NCBI GenBank assembly: GCA_027972325.1
Contig: JAPMOS010000222.1
Span: 1-47,155 of the forward strand
Source: Paratrimastix pyriformis
Lineage: Eukaryota > Preaxostyla > Paratrimastigidae
DNA length: 47,155 nt
Reading direction: 5' to 3'
The notes under the pieces were generated by a model. That model was not told the origin of the DNA, ran no database searches, and saw only the letters and a program-made list of their open reading frames with translations. The stretch's first letter is position 1. Each line of letters starts with the position of its first letter. This document shows, piece after piece, positions 21,098-31,998 of this stretch. The translations under genes and the position numbers were made by a program.

Positions 21098-22425
21098 TTA
21101 CTGATCAGAGAGAACATGCTCAGCCTCAGGAGGGTCCGCAGACGGAAGTTTGGCATCGATCAACCGCTTGTTCTCCTTGATGTACTTCTCCGCCTGTGGA
21201 AAGAAAAAACCGTTTGGGTCAAAACAATCATTCAGCGGCAGACCTTGATGTTTCCCCGACAATTTGGCTCATACCATTCCCAACAATCTTCCTCATGACC
21301 AAACCCTTTCCATTGCACCCTCAAAAGGAGTCGCCCGGCCTCAAAACAGTGGCCCAAGATCGCAGCAACGCGAGATTCCCCCTTCTTTGGGGGGAGGCCA
21401 ACTGGCACCGGATGTGGCATCGAGGTCGAGCTGGGTATTGCAATGACGATTGATTGCTAAGCAAACAGACCTCTTCAGGCCAAACAGTCCGATCTCGTTG
21501 ACTGGTGGGGACGGGATGATCCACGGGGACATCTCCAGAAGACGAAGGAACAGGCGCCAGCAGGGAGAAGGTTTCCGGCGGCGTGGAACTGGAGGACGGC
21601 CTCAGAGAGAAGTCCAGTCCCTTGTTGAGGAGGATCTGGCCCTCGCCGTTGGGCGCGGCGATGTTGGATGGAGGAATGATGGCACACAGGAGAGGGAGGA
21701 TCGGGAGACGCTGGGTCGCGCGGAGGAAAACCCATTCGAGTGATGAGGAACCAGTGGCCTGAAAGACGTCGAGGGCGCACTGGGCTTCTTTGTCGGAGAT
21801 GGCAGCTTTGGCTCCCTCCTTCCCCCCCCGGAAGACTGCAACCACTCGGGCCACCCAGTGCCGTTCTTCGGAAAAAATGTGGAGGGTCGTGTCGTATTTG
21901 ATCTCGTCCTTGCCGATCTCCAGTTTGGCAAGCCCTGCCACAATATAACGGCCTTTCCAAAATAACGTCAGTGGGCTCCTCGCGAAACCCAGACCTTGTC
22001 TTGCCCTTGATGGCCGTTCTCGGTGTGGCTGGTCGGCAGGAAGTGCCACATTCAGTGGCGTCATCAACGGGGTCCGAATCCCCACCGGTCTCCCTCCTCG
22101 ACTTTTCCACCTCTTCGGCTTCAAAATCCGAACAGAAAGCATGAGGCGACACCCGGCCCAGAAAACAGACGATTTCCCAATCGTTATCTGCTTCCTCGAG
22201 TGCGAACGCCTTCCAATAGTTAAATTCGGCCTCTGAACGAATCTCTGTTTGGTTTTTCGAAAAGAAATGCGGTGCGTGAACAAGTTCTGCAGACGGTATT
22301 GTTTCCCGGTCCAGGTGTAAACGATGCGATCCACTTTGGAGGGAGAAATAATCTTGTTGATGATCTCAACCGCTTCCGGAAAAACACTGCCTCGGAAGCA
22401 GAAAACCAGTTGCTCATTCTTTGCA
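21098..22425 (-). CDS. Spliced gene with C-terminal chromodomain, inside the 2.3-kb transposon
   Basis: Exon text on the minus strand reads NEQLVFCFRGSVFPEAVE, VDRIVYTWTGKQY, then AEFNYWKAFALEEADNDWE and HAFCSDFEAEEVEKS, later YDTTLHIFSEERHWVARVV, then NEIGLFGLK. A chromodomain follows: RVAAILGHCFEAGRLLL, VQWKGFGHEEDCWEWYEP. The end is AEKYIKENKRLIDAKLP, with a stop at 21,098-21,100. Three introns restore the frame: 22,233-22,294 (62 bp), 21,431-21,470 (40 bp) and 21,194-21,243 (50 bp); all begin GTCTG and end AG. One junction near 21,960 is unresolved. The N-terminal exons are unrecognised; I see no transposase catalytic triad. It could be the element's own protein or a captured gene. Confidence 0.6.
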
Positions 22426-22659
22426 AGTCAGAGAGATTGGTAATTCTCAGTGGTGTGCATTCAAATCAAGCAGAACAAAAAACCAGTTCAATTCCGGAAA
22501 GAGTCACTCTGACCTCGGGGCTAGCGGCTATCCGCGAGAGGGTCTGCCTTTTTTTGCCAGGGACCGACCAGGGTCCGGGTTTTTTTTGTGGGGACCGACC
22601 GGTCCCGACCAGGGACCAAACCGGTCGGTCTTTCGTTTCCGACCCTTGAAGACACAAGC

Positions 22660-23063
22660 AGGACTTTGGCCACAGCGAGGCCTACCTGGATGACATGTGC
22701 CCGGCGGGGCGCCGCATCGCGGCTCAGCTGCGCGCAGGAATGTCCCTCGACGGTGAGTTCCTCCGCACCTGGAAGTCCAGACCTGCTGAAGTGAAGCGTG
22801 GTGGGGCATCTGCTGCAGCGACGCGGGGCCCATCCAGCCCGGCGTACGAGGGCCTGCGGAAGAATGCTTGGGACCGCATCCATGCCATCCGGGGGGCCCC
22901 CGACTGGGCCCGACTGGAGGCCCTGGGTGGCGACAGGTGGCAGATCATGATCGGGAGGCCGGCTGCGGGATGGGGCCGCCTGACCAAGGAGGCCGTCAAC
23001 AGGATCACGGGACTTCCTGGCCCAGGTCCGCACGCACCAATTCATTCGAAACTCGGCTGATTT
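22660..23063 (+). CDS. Unrecognised open frame next to the 2.3-kb transposon
   Basis: One frame of about 130 residues, HSEAYLDDMCPAGRR to GPGPHAPIHSKLG, starts just outside the transposon's right end and stops at 23,058-23,060. It has a protein-like composition (KNAWDRIHAIRGAPDWARLE, GRLTKEAVNRITGL) and good codon periodicity, but no family I recognise and no clear start. It could be an exon of a host gene disrupted by the transposon. Confidence 0.35.
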
Positions 23064-23612
23064 CCGGCGAAAGGAGTTCCTTGTGCACGCTTTTTGCTGC
23101 GTTGTGTCATTTGTGAAGGAGGCAGCCTGCATGTCGAATCGGTGGGCCCTTGGGACGGGCTTCATCAAGGAGCCGCACCAGGGCCCCCTCATCTGCCGCG
23201 TGGTCTGACCATCACGCGCACAGATTTCGGAGAGCCCTGACGCGAGTCTCCCCCCAGGGAGTTCAGTTCCCTCAGAATGGCCTCTTGCACTGGGTGGCTG
23301 CCCGGTGGTCGGGGAGCGGGACAATAGCCAACTTGAGTGCTCGGTCGGGCGACCTCCGCGACCAAAGACAGGTATTCAATTCCTGAAACGGATGGTGGTG
23401 GACTTGTCTGATTTTCTCTGCGTCTGCGTGTGTCTCGGGGGTGGTCCCACTGACAATAATTTTCCTCCGTCCCCCTTTCAGGCGGCCGTGTCGTCCCATC
23501 CCGTTCCCACGATCTTTTGTGAAATCGGGTTGGGAAATGGGGGAAATGGGAGTAAAACCTTTTGTGAACTCTTCTCGCTTGCGATTATCTAGTGAGCCTC
23601 CTACGAGGCTGC
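23064..23612. other. No gene seen
   Basis: This stretch has mixed composition. I find no convincing exon, repeat array or terminus. The AT content rises toward 23,580, where the putative large transposon begins. Confidence 0.5.
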
Positions 23613-23879
23613 ATCGACGCACGTTTTGGGGAATGTTAAGGTAACCCAAAGGTTAAGGTCTTCGAGGGCTTTTGTTAACCTTATGATAAGATTAAAATCC
23701 GACCTGGAATTGACAAGGTGGGGTTTCCCGTTAAGCGTACGTTAACCTTTTTGCCCCAAACCTTAAGATAAGCTTTGTGGAAGACTTAAAGAAGAGCCAA
23801 AAACAAAACCCGAAGGAGCCGATGTTTCAACAGGTGTTTGTTTCGCCTCGCAACGACCTTTTCCCGGGACATGCTCGGA

Positions 23880-24112
23880 GCTCACCCACAAGCTCACCCA
23901 CAGGATTGCCCCAAAGCTCACCCACAGGATCGCCCCAAAGCTCACAGGATCGCCCCAAAGCTCACCCACAGGATCGCCCCAAAGCTCACCCACAGGATCG
24001 CCCCAAAGCTCACCCACAGGATCGCCCCAAAGCTCACCCACAGGATCGCGCCAGAGCCCCCACAGGATCGCCCCAAAGCTCACCCACAGGACGCACTCGA
24101 GCTCACCAGACG
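23880..24112 (+). repeat. 24-bp minisatellite, about eight units
   Basis: The unit CCCCAAAGCTCACCCACAGG plus ATCG repeats head to tail, with one shortened unit near 23,945 and a variant near 24,050. Because 24 is a multiple of three it keeps a frame open on both strands (SPTGSPQS on plus), but coding is not otherwise supported. Confidence 0.85.
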
Positions 24113-24164
24113 CTCCCAAAAACTGATTCGGAAGAGCAGATTCCGTCAACGGGTTATTAGGTAA

Positions 24165-24848
24165 ACGAAAACGGGTGGTGGAAGGGGTGCGAAATGGATT
24201 ATATTTGTCACCAAAAATAACGGAAAGAAGGGTTCACTGAGGGCGGTGCTCAATTGACGAAGCAGCCACGGCGTCTCAGCAAGAGAATAAAAAAAGCGAC
24301 ATTCACGACCGCGAGTGGACACCAGCTGAGAGAGAGATGAACTCAAAGTAGTGATGGTGGTGCTTTCTCGCGCAACCCATCCGTTTCGTTTGGCGAGTTC
24401 GACATCTTCAAGCAAAACTTTGCAAACTTCGGCTTGACTTCGCCAAGACCACTACGAAGCCAAGACCAGGTTGAGTTGAGGAAAAAGAGAAAACAATGCA
24501 CAGACCGTTCCCCCATCATCCGCATCATCCGCACGCTCGACTGCGAACCTGCGAGTATGAGAGGAGTAAAGAGAAAACATGAAAAGGAAACCAAAATCAT
24601 TCAAATAGGTCTCCAAACAAAAGAAAAAGAAAATATTCCCAGACAAAAAAGAAAAAGGCAGCCGTCGCAAGGGCAAGGCGCGAACAGACGAATATATCAC
24701 CGGTGAGAGGTTCCTTCGGTTTGTGAAAGTGAAAAACACGGGGAAAAAAGGGGAAAAAAAGGGGGAAAATGTGACGAAAAAGGGGACAATTTTTCTAGGC
24801 AACAGAGGATCTTTCCGAGAGGGGAAATTGACTTCCGCGCCCTTTCCG
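24165..24848 (+). other. AT-rich leader upstream of the 24.8-kb gene
   Basis: This is A-rich, purine-rich DNA (24,570-24,800) leading to the ATG at 24,849. It may be a promoter or 5' UTR. No element terminus or conserved frame is seen; the short open frames are lysine-rich by composition. Confidence 0.35.
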
Positions 24849-26186
24849 ATGGAACCCACCGCTTCTGCTCCTGCCGCCGCTGGTCCTGCTGGAGCCGCCG
24901 CTCCCGTCGCTGGGGGAACGGGCCTGGAGTTTTACGAGGCTATGCCTTGCCCCGATGAGGCACGCCTGATCCGGCGAGAGTTGGCACTATTTGCGAGGGT
25001 GGTTTTGAAGCGACCCCTCGAATTCCTAATGGGTCACACGGCCACTACCGACGAGCGGATGACCTTCCTCACCAACCAAATGACCTTCATCTACAACGCT
25101 ATGGCTGCCCAGCTCGCTGCAACCCATGCTCCCGCGGTCGCCCGGAGAATGGTCTGATGATCCCCCCATTTTGCTTTCACGACCGACTGTCGGTAGGCCT
25201 TTTCCATTGTCCTGGACTGGCCGGCGACCAAGTTCAAGCGTGGTGGTGCCAAGGCCGATGTCCCCGTTGTTATAACCGAGGAAGTTGTGACGGCGTTCAA
25301 GGTGGCTCTGGCCAATGCGGCAGGCTGCCCAGTCGCATGCCTGGGTGACAAGGAGACCGCCATCCTCTACGAGGAAGTCAGGACAAGGAAGACCAATCTG
25401 ACGGCAACGTCTGTTTGTGTGGTATTTGAGGGATTGTTGACTCACCACCCATCGAACAGCATCAAAACTTGGTTCATGGCCAACAAGAAAGCCTCCCCTG
25501 GTTTCATTGATCTCTTTGATGTAATCCTCGCAGCCCTTGCAACCCACCAGATGCCCCAGGAAGACCTCGACACGTTGAGAGGGCGGTCTGTGGACGCAAA
25601 AAATTCATTTAATCCAACCCGTGTTTACCCCCAAACTAGTTTTGGGTCCCCTGACGCCCCCTACATGTTCGTGATGCTGATGAAGCTCTACGTGACGTAT
25701 GAGCCCAAGAAAGGCAAGAAAAAGGCCAACCGGAAAGGTAAAGGTAAGCTGAGGGAGGAGGCTGCCGACGATGAAGATGGCGATGGCGATGGCGATGGCG
25801 ATGGCGATGGCGATGACGAATCTGGGAGGAAGAGACCTCGCAGGCAACGGGAGCCCTTCGACAGTGATATGTCCTCGATCGATCTTGAACCATTTGCCCG
25901 AGCAGGTCTGTCACCAACTCCGCCAACCCCCCCCCCCCAAAAAAAAAAACAAAAAACAGCCACTCCGACGAGGGTGGGTACATGCCCCGTGTGCTCATGC
26001 TGCTCATTATGTGCCCACTCTCGGACAGACATGACGGGACCGAAGCGCCAGGAGTTGATGGCAGCCCTCCTCGAGCTGGACCCTGAAGCCGGGAAACTCT
26101 TGCCGAAGAAAGACCACGCCGAAGACCGCCGGGGTGTGGGCGCAATGGCAATGGGCGCAATGGCCACACACCAATTTTCGCTGTAA
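24849..26186 (+). CDS. Spliced gene of unknown function with acidic GD repeats and a C-terminal Cys cluster
   Basis: The ATG at 24,849 opens MEPTASAPAAAG, followed by a helical segment (EARLIRRELALFARVVLKRP, MTFIYNAMAAQL). A 45-bp intron at 25,152-25,196 (GTCTGA...GTAG, phase 0) removes a stop and joins ARRM to AFSIVLDWPATKFKRGG. The second exon continues with VVTAFKVALANAAGCPVAC, TWFMANKKASPGFIDLFDVI and PYMFVMLMKLYVTYE. A KGKKKAN basic run, a (GAT-GGC)n stretch coding GDGDGDGD (about 25,775-25,820), a nuclear-localisation-like RKRPRRQR, then CPVCSCCSLC and a stop at 26,184 complete it. No family recognised. It lies inside the candidate 15-kb transposon and may be its accessory protein. Confidence 0.6.
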
Positions 26187-26277
26187 AAGAGGAGTCCAAG
26201 GAGGAAAAAGATTTCCAATGAATTGGCGGCTGCATATGGTGCGGAGGGTGGCGGGGGCGGCGGCGGACAAAAACTAA

Positions 26278-27012
<735 letters not shown>

Positions 27013-27640
27013 AACATCAACACCGACCTGCGCATGACTCCCGTGAAGGCGCCACACCTCGGCATGCCAGGAGTTGGGGCGGGCTCGACGCATCGTTCCC
27101 GTCGACCGGCCGTGTGGTTCGCCAGCCAAGCGCCCATCGGAGGTGCATGCATGGGTGTCCTTTTCGATAAGGTCCTGAAGGGTGTGGCCTCACAACATGG
27201 CGGGCGTCGGCCTGAGCCTGAAGGCGCACCGGGCCACTGGGCAGCGAGGCCCACTACGCGGTGAAGAAAAAGAGAACCAATGAGCCTCTCAGACACACCT
27301 CTCCACGCCGACGAGTCCCGGGCGGGATGTGTGGTGGGGAGGGGAGGGAGGGAGGGAGGGGAGGAGGAGGGAGGGAGGAGGGAGGGAGGGAGGGAGGGAG
27401 GAGGAGATCACCGAACCCATCGCCCACAGGCCGGAACCCCATTTATGGACGAGAAAAGGTGAGTGGTGGTATGTGCCGCAAGAGAGAAGAGGGTGCACCA
27501 CAAAAAAATACTGCGACTCTTCCCTTTCAGGCCCTGGAGCGGACGAACGAATAGGAGGAGCTTTGCAGTCTCGGGGAGGCTTACCGTCAACACATTTAAG
27601 ATGACGTGGGAGCACCCTGTTCCCTCACAGAGGGTTATCG
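27013..27640. other. No confident gene; purine (GGGA)n tract
   Basis: A frame from 27,013 to 27,262 (KAPHLGMPGVGAGS, AVWFASQAPIGGACMGVLFD) looks partly protein-like but has no clear splice sites or family. 27,335-27,410 is a GGGA/GGAG-rich purine tract. Otherwise nothing is seen. Confidence 0.4.
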
Positions 27641-28800
27641 ATATCCCGTATAGGGAATCACCGATCCTGCGCAGCTCGCCGATACAGAAAACAACCGCAG
27701 ATCCCCTGATATAGGCACTATCATGTGCCCTTCTGGAAAATAATGGGAGAGGTTGAAAAAAAATCACAAGTATCATCCGAAACAGCTTGTGGTGGTGGGC
27801 GGATGGTGGTGGGTGGTGGGTGGATGGTGGATGTTGGGTGGTGGGTGGTGGCGGACTGTTCTGGATGTCGAGCCGCTCGAGCATCTCGTCGAGCCGCCCC
27901 AGGGGCGCGTCCTCGAAGTCGTTCGTCCAGAAGCCGTCCAGCCCCTGCAGCGGCTTGGGCTTCAGAATGGCCACCCCTGCCCCCCAACCCCCCGCCCCCC
28001 CCCTCCGACCAGCGGCACACAGAGACCGACCCACCCGGTTCCACGGAGCCCCCAGCCAAAGGCAACGGTGAGGTTCCCCGAGAAGACGGGTGCGGGTGGT
28101 GCAGGGAGTGGGGCTTGTCTCGTACGTGTTGTGTGTGTGTGTGTGTGGGGACCCAGGGCGGTCCTTTGCGGTGAGCTTGGGCTGTGCCACCCGAGGCATC
28201 AAAGCGACCCCCCCCCCGCCAGCGACCGCGACGGCCGCCCAAGACCCCGGCATGAGGCGGCGACCGAGGGGCTGGGGATGGCGGGCATCCGTGCGAGGAG
28301 GAGGGCCCGGGGGGGACAGCGGCGGGGGTAGGCGACCTTCTTGCGCTTGAACTCGTCCCAGAGGAGCGACGAGAGGCTCACGGCGGGCTTGTGCTTGAGG
28401 ATCGAGGGCGCGGCGACCATCCGGCCCGTCCGCGGGTCCTGCACGGGGATCGCGTCGTACGAGGGGGCCCGGCAGAACACCTCGTACGACGTCCTGCCGG
28501 GTGGTGGCCAACCAAACAACCCACCCCCGCCGCCGCCGCAACAGAATGGGGACCGATCAACGCCGGGCGCGAGGGAGGGTGCGTGCCGAAGCAGGTATGC
28601 AAAAAGGACACAAGATCAGGGGCTCGAGTCGGGGGCGCCCTGCAGCTGCCAGCGGGGGCCCAGCAGCAACCAAGGAGGGGGTGGGCCGAGGGACGGACCT
28701 TGGGGTGCGCATGCGGGGGTCCGGTCGCCCACGAAGACCTGTTTGGCCTCCTCGACCGTCCGCTCGGCCGCCAGGATGGCCTCCGTGCTCTGCGGGGATG
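27640..28800 (-). CDS. Possible multi-exon gene, unrecognised
   Basis: Protein-like minus-strand blocks separated by low-complexity DNA: AILAAERTVEEAKQVFVGD (about 28,740-28,790), TSYEVFCRAPSYDAIPVQD through SLSSLLWDEFKRKKVAYP (28,335-28,492, preceded by a good acceptor at the CGGCAG|G boundary), LQGLDGFWTNDFEDAPLG and LDEMLERLDIQN (27,862-27,965), and an exon after TTTTCCAG near 27,735. A GTCCGT follows the first block and a GTCCGC the third. The phases of the first two junctions do not agree in a simple model, so exon limits are provisional. Function unknown. Confidence 0.35.
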
Positions 28801-28879
28801 GCCGGCGAGGAAGGGAGGGAGGGGGGGAGGGGGCAGGGTGCGCGATGATGCAGGCGGGTCCCACAGGGGCACGAGCCAG

Positions 28880-29622
28880 GATTGCGATCGATCGTGGCGT
28901 CATGGGTCATGGGGTGGGATTGGGGAGGGGAGGGGGAGGAGGGAGGGAGAGGGAGGCGATCCCGGGTCATCCGCGCGAGGAGGGGTGGCCGATGGAAGAG
29001 CTGCCCTTGGCCCCGGGGGTGCCACTGGCAGAGGATGGTGGTGGGTGGATGGTGGGTGGATGGTGGGTGGATGGTGGTGGCGCGGGGGGGGGGGGGTGCT
29101 GATGGCGATGTGTTGCTGATGCTGATGATGGTGATCGTAGGTCGCGGTTGGAGTGGATGATGGTGACGACGATGGTGACGGTGATGGTGATGGCTTGGCA
29201 GGGTGGCGATGATGATGATGATGTTGATGGCAGGGTGACGAGGACGATGATCATGATGATGACTGGATGCCGCCATGCGGACCAGGTAGAGGTCGGGCTC
29301 AAGGGCGATGATGGGGGCGATGATGGATGGGGGGCGATGATGGGGCGGGGGGGGGGGGGGGCGACGGACCATGACCGGATAATGAGGAGGGCAAGTATTA
29401 TCATCGAGGACCCTTGAGCGGGCAGGAAGGCTCCAGAGGAAGCACCGAAAAAAAGAACGGCGGTTGAAACGAGAAAAATGCCCTTATCAAAACCGATTCG
29501 TCTGTAAACCGGAGGTGGTGTTTCATAACTGATGTGATGTACCACAGATCGATCGGACGGTCCACTTTTGCGTGGTGAAATAGAATGGTGGACGAAATCA
29601 TGGAAGCCTTGGAACGCAAAAC
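28880..29622. other. No gene seen; GGT/GAT repeats and G runs
   Basis: GGTGGATGGT-type repeats lie near 29,040, with a run of G at 29,084-29,096, GATGATGAT stretches near 29,110-29,260, and a second G run at 29,347-29,362. No exon is supported. Confidence 0.5.
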
Positions 29623-30782
29623 AATTACAGTATGAAATGGTTTTTACAAGGCCTTTACAAGGCGCCCACCACTTTTCCCGGCCTTGTATGGTGACAAGGC
29701 AGGCCTTGTAGTACAAGGATTTGTACAAGGCCGACAAGGATTTGTACAAGGCCGACTGACAAGACTGGAAAAGTATGACTCGAGCTTTTCCTTGTCAACC
29801 CAGTCTTGTCTTGCCCTTGTACAAGCCTTGTCATGGTTTTTATGTGCTTTGTTTTTTATGACCGAAGGGCAAGGGAATTGAACCACAGACCTGATACCTG
29901 CCTACCTAACGTGCTACCTGCTGACCTAAAAGACCTAGACCTGCTGAAAGTGAGTGAGCAAGTTGAGCATGACACTCAGCAGTGTTGCACGGACAGGAGG
30001 AGGAGGAGGAGGAGGAGGAGGAGGAGGAGGAGGAGGAGGAGGAGGAGGAGGAGGAGGAGGAGCGGGAGGAGGAGGAGGAGGAGGAGGAGGAGGAGGAGGA
30101 GGAGGAGGAGGAGGAGGAGGAGGAGCAGCGGAGGAGGAGGAGGATGAGGAGGAGGAGGAGGAGGAGGAGGAGGAGGAGGAGGAGGAGGAGGAGGAGGAGG
30201 AGGAGGAGGAGGAGGAGGAGGAGGAGGAGGAGGAGGAGGAGGAGGAGGAGGAGGAGGAGAAGGATGAGACAGTGGGGTGGACAGAGACGGCTGGAGATGG
30301 TGTGAGGGATGGGGACAGAGGGGTGGATGGAGATGACGGGATGGCGACGAAAGGCAGCAAACTGATGGCTGTGCGATTTTTTTTTTTTCTATGTCAATTT
30401 TCAATTCTGGATCTTACGGGCGGTATACAAGCCCGCCTTGTCAGCCTTGCGAGCGTCCTTGTTGTGGTCTTGTCAGCCTTGTGAACGTCCCTGTTGTGAC
30501 CTTGTCAGCCTTGTATGGGATCCTTGTGATGGCCCTGCCAAGCCGTGTCAGCCTTGTCGTGCGGCCTTGCAATTGTGCGGGCTTGACTCGACTTTTTACA
30601 AGAATGCACAAGATTCCCTGCCCAAATTCCCATACAAGGCGACTTCCTTGTCAGCACCTTGTATGACGTCCTTGCACAGCCTTGCACAGCCTTGTAAAAG
30701 TCGTGTCGACCTTGTACATCCTTGTGAAAATCTTGTAAAAAACGTGTACAGCCTTGTCGTTCCCCCATTTCATCCTGTAATT
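29623..30782. mobile_element. Non-autonomous DNA transposon with ACAAGG subterminal repeats
   Basis: AATTACAGTATGAAATGG at 29,623-29,640 is matched in reverse complement at 30,765-30,782 (one mismatch, AATTACAGGATGAAATGG). Inside the left end (29,645-29,830) the words ACAAGG and CCTTGT recur about fifteen times; inside the right end (30,425-30,755) CCTTGT recurs over twenty times, chiefly in the opposite sense. The core is a (GGA)n tract. AATT at both extremes may be a 4-bp target-site duplication. There is no transposase, so it would depend on another element. The superfamily is not assigned. Confidence 0.7.
29996..30260. repeat. (GGA)n purine tract, about 265 bp
   Basis: A nearly pure AGGAGG array with a few GCGG, GCAGC and GATG interruptions. 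It can form purine-motif triplex or G-quartet structures. Frames through it are poly-Glu, poly-Gly or poly-Arg on plus and poly-Ser, poly-Pro or poly-Leu on minus, and are not genes. Confidence 0.95.
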
Positions 30783-31022
30783 AATTGATTGTGAAGTTTT
30801 TGTTCGCCTCCTACGGCTGCATTACATGAGACTGACACTGACGAGGCGAGTAGATGAGGTACCTCAGGTGGTTTGAGCAGATGGTGGCGGTTCATTTGAA
30901 ATTCTCAGGCTGCCCAGCAAAGAAGGAGGTCTGCCTGCAAAGAAGCGAAGCACTGCGTCGAACAGGGGTGAATGTCCCTCTCCTCGAACGCATAGTTTTT
31001 TTTTTTTGTTCCGGCCCTGCAG

Positions 31023-31922
31023 CAAGAAGTCCAGTGCAAATTTTGCCAAAAATATTATATTCGGGGTCATCCCATTAACAGGCACTTAAAGAGTTGCAGA
31101 GTGAAGAAAGACCAGGAGTCAAACCCGACCATGCTGAGGTCTGCGCATCCTTGAACAAGGCATGTTCATCATCATCCAAGGCACCCGCCCCACCTGGGTG
31201 GGTCCTCACCCGCGCCGGGCCCCCCACCAGCCACGCCGGGCCCCCCACCAGCCACGCCGGGGCCACCCGCAGCCGCGCCGGGGCCAGCCACAGCCGCGCC
31301 GGGGCCACCCGCAGCCGCGCCGGGGCCAGCCACAGCCGCGCTGCAACAGGAGTCAGAAGGAAGTGTCGATATCCCCGGTGATGCAACCCCACCCCCACCC
31401 GATGGTGAGGATGACGTCCTCCGAGATTGGGATCGTCTCAAGATGACACTTCCCACGGAGCTCCAGGTTGGTGCACAGCCGCCCATCCTCGCCACAGGGA
31501 CTGGGAGACGGCAGAGTCACAAACACACCTTGTTTGTTTTGGTAGGGATGGGGGCCACTTCTGAATCGCAGCACAGCGGTTCTGTTGACCATATTTTTCG
31601 GCGCGCGTGAATGCCTTCCTGAGGCGTTCGTCTCGCGGGCCATTCGCATCTTGAGGTCCGCGGTGGGTGGCTGGGTAGGTGGTTGGTGTGCGTGGAGAGT
31701 GAGGTGAGGAAGTGAGTGTGATGTCAGGTCCATCATCATCATCAACATGGTCATCATCAACATGGTCATCATCAACATCAACATGGTCATCATCAACATC
31801 AACATGGTCATCATCAACATGGTCATCATCAACATGGTCACATCATCATCGTCATCCAGTCATCATCATCATCCAGTCATCATCATCATCCAGTCATCAT
31901 CATCATCCAGTCATCATCATGG

Positions 31923-31998
<76 letters not shown>

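Larger units (their letters stand above)
20339..22649. mobile_element. DNA transposon with 38-bp terminal inverted repeats and GGGACCGACC subterminal repeats
   Basis: The first 38 bases at 20,339-20,376 (starting TCAAGGGTCGGAAACGAAAG) are the exact reverse complement of 22,612-22,649. Inside both ends the motif GGGACCGACC and its complement recur many times (20,370-20,530; 22,556-22,620), the usual form of transposase-binding subterminal arrays. The CAAGGGTCGG terminus is vaguely hAT-like, but no 8-bp target-site duplication is visible, so the superfamily is open. Between the ends lie a spliced chromodomain gene on the minus strand and an LRR-like fragment on the plus strand. Confidence 0.7.

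Noticed and set aside
23634-23790. Telomere-like repeats (TTAAGG)
   Set aside because: The motifs are scattered and in both orientations, not a tandem array.
23880-24112. Possible CRISPR-like array
   Set aside because: The units are contiguous 24-bp tandem repeats without unique spacers, in eukaryotic DNA: a minisatellite.
27600-27735. Structured non-coding RNA (hairpins CCCTC-TGT-GAGGG and TCCC-TATAC-GGGA)
   Set aside because: Stems are short and no known snRNA, SRP or RNase P motif matches; the segment also reads as a possible exon.
29982-30360. Poly-Glu, poly-Gly and poly-Pro open frames
   Set aside because: Produced by the (GGA)n tract; no flanking domain or start.
29623-30782. piggyBac-type TTAA duplication
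   Set aside because: The ends read AATTACAG and CTGTAATT; only a palindromic AATT is shared, which may be part of the inverted repeat.
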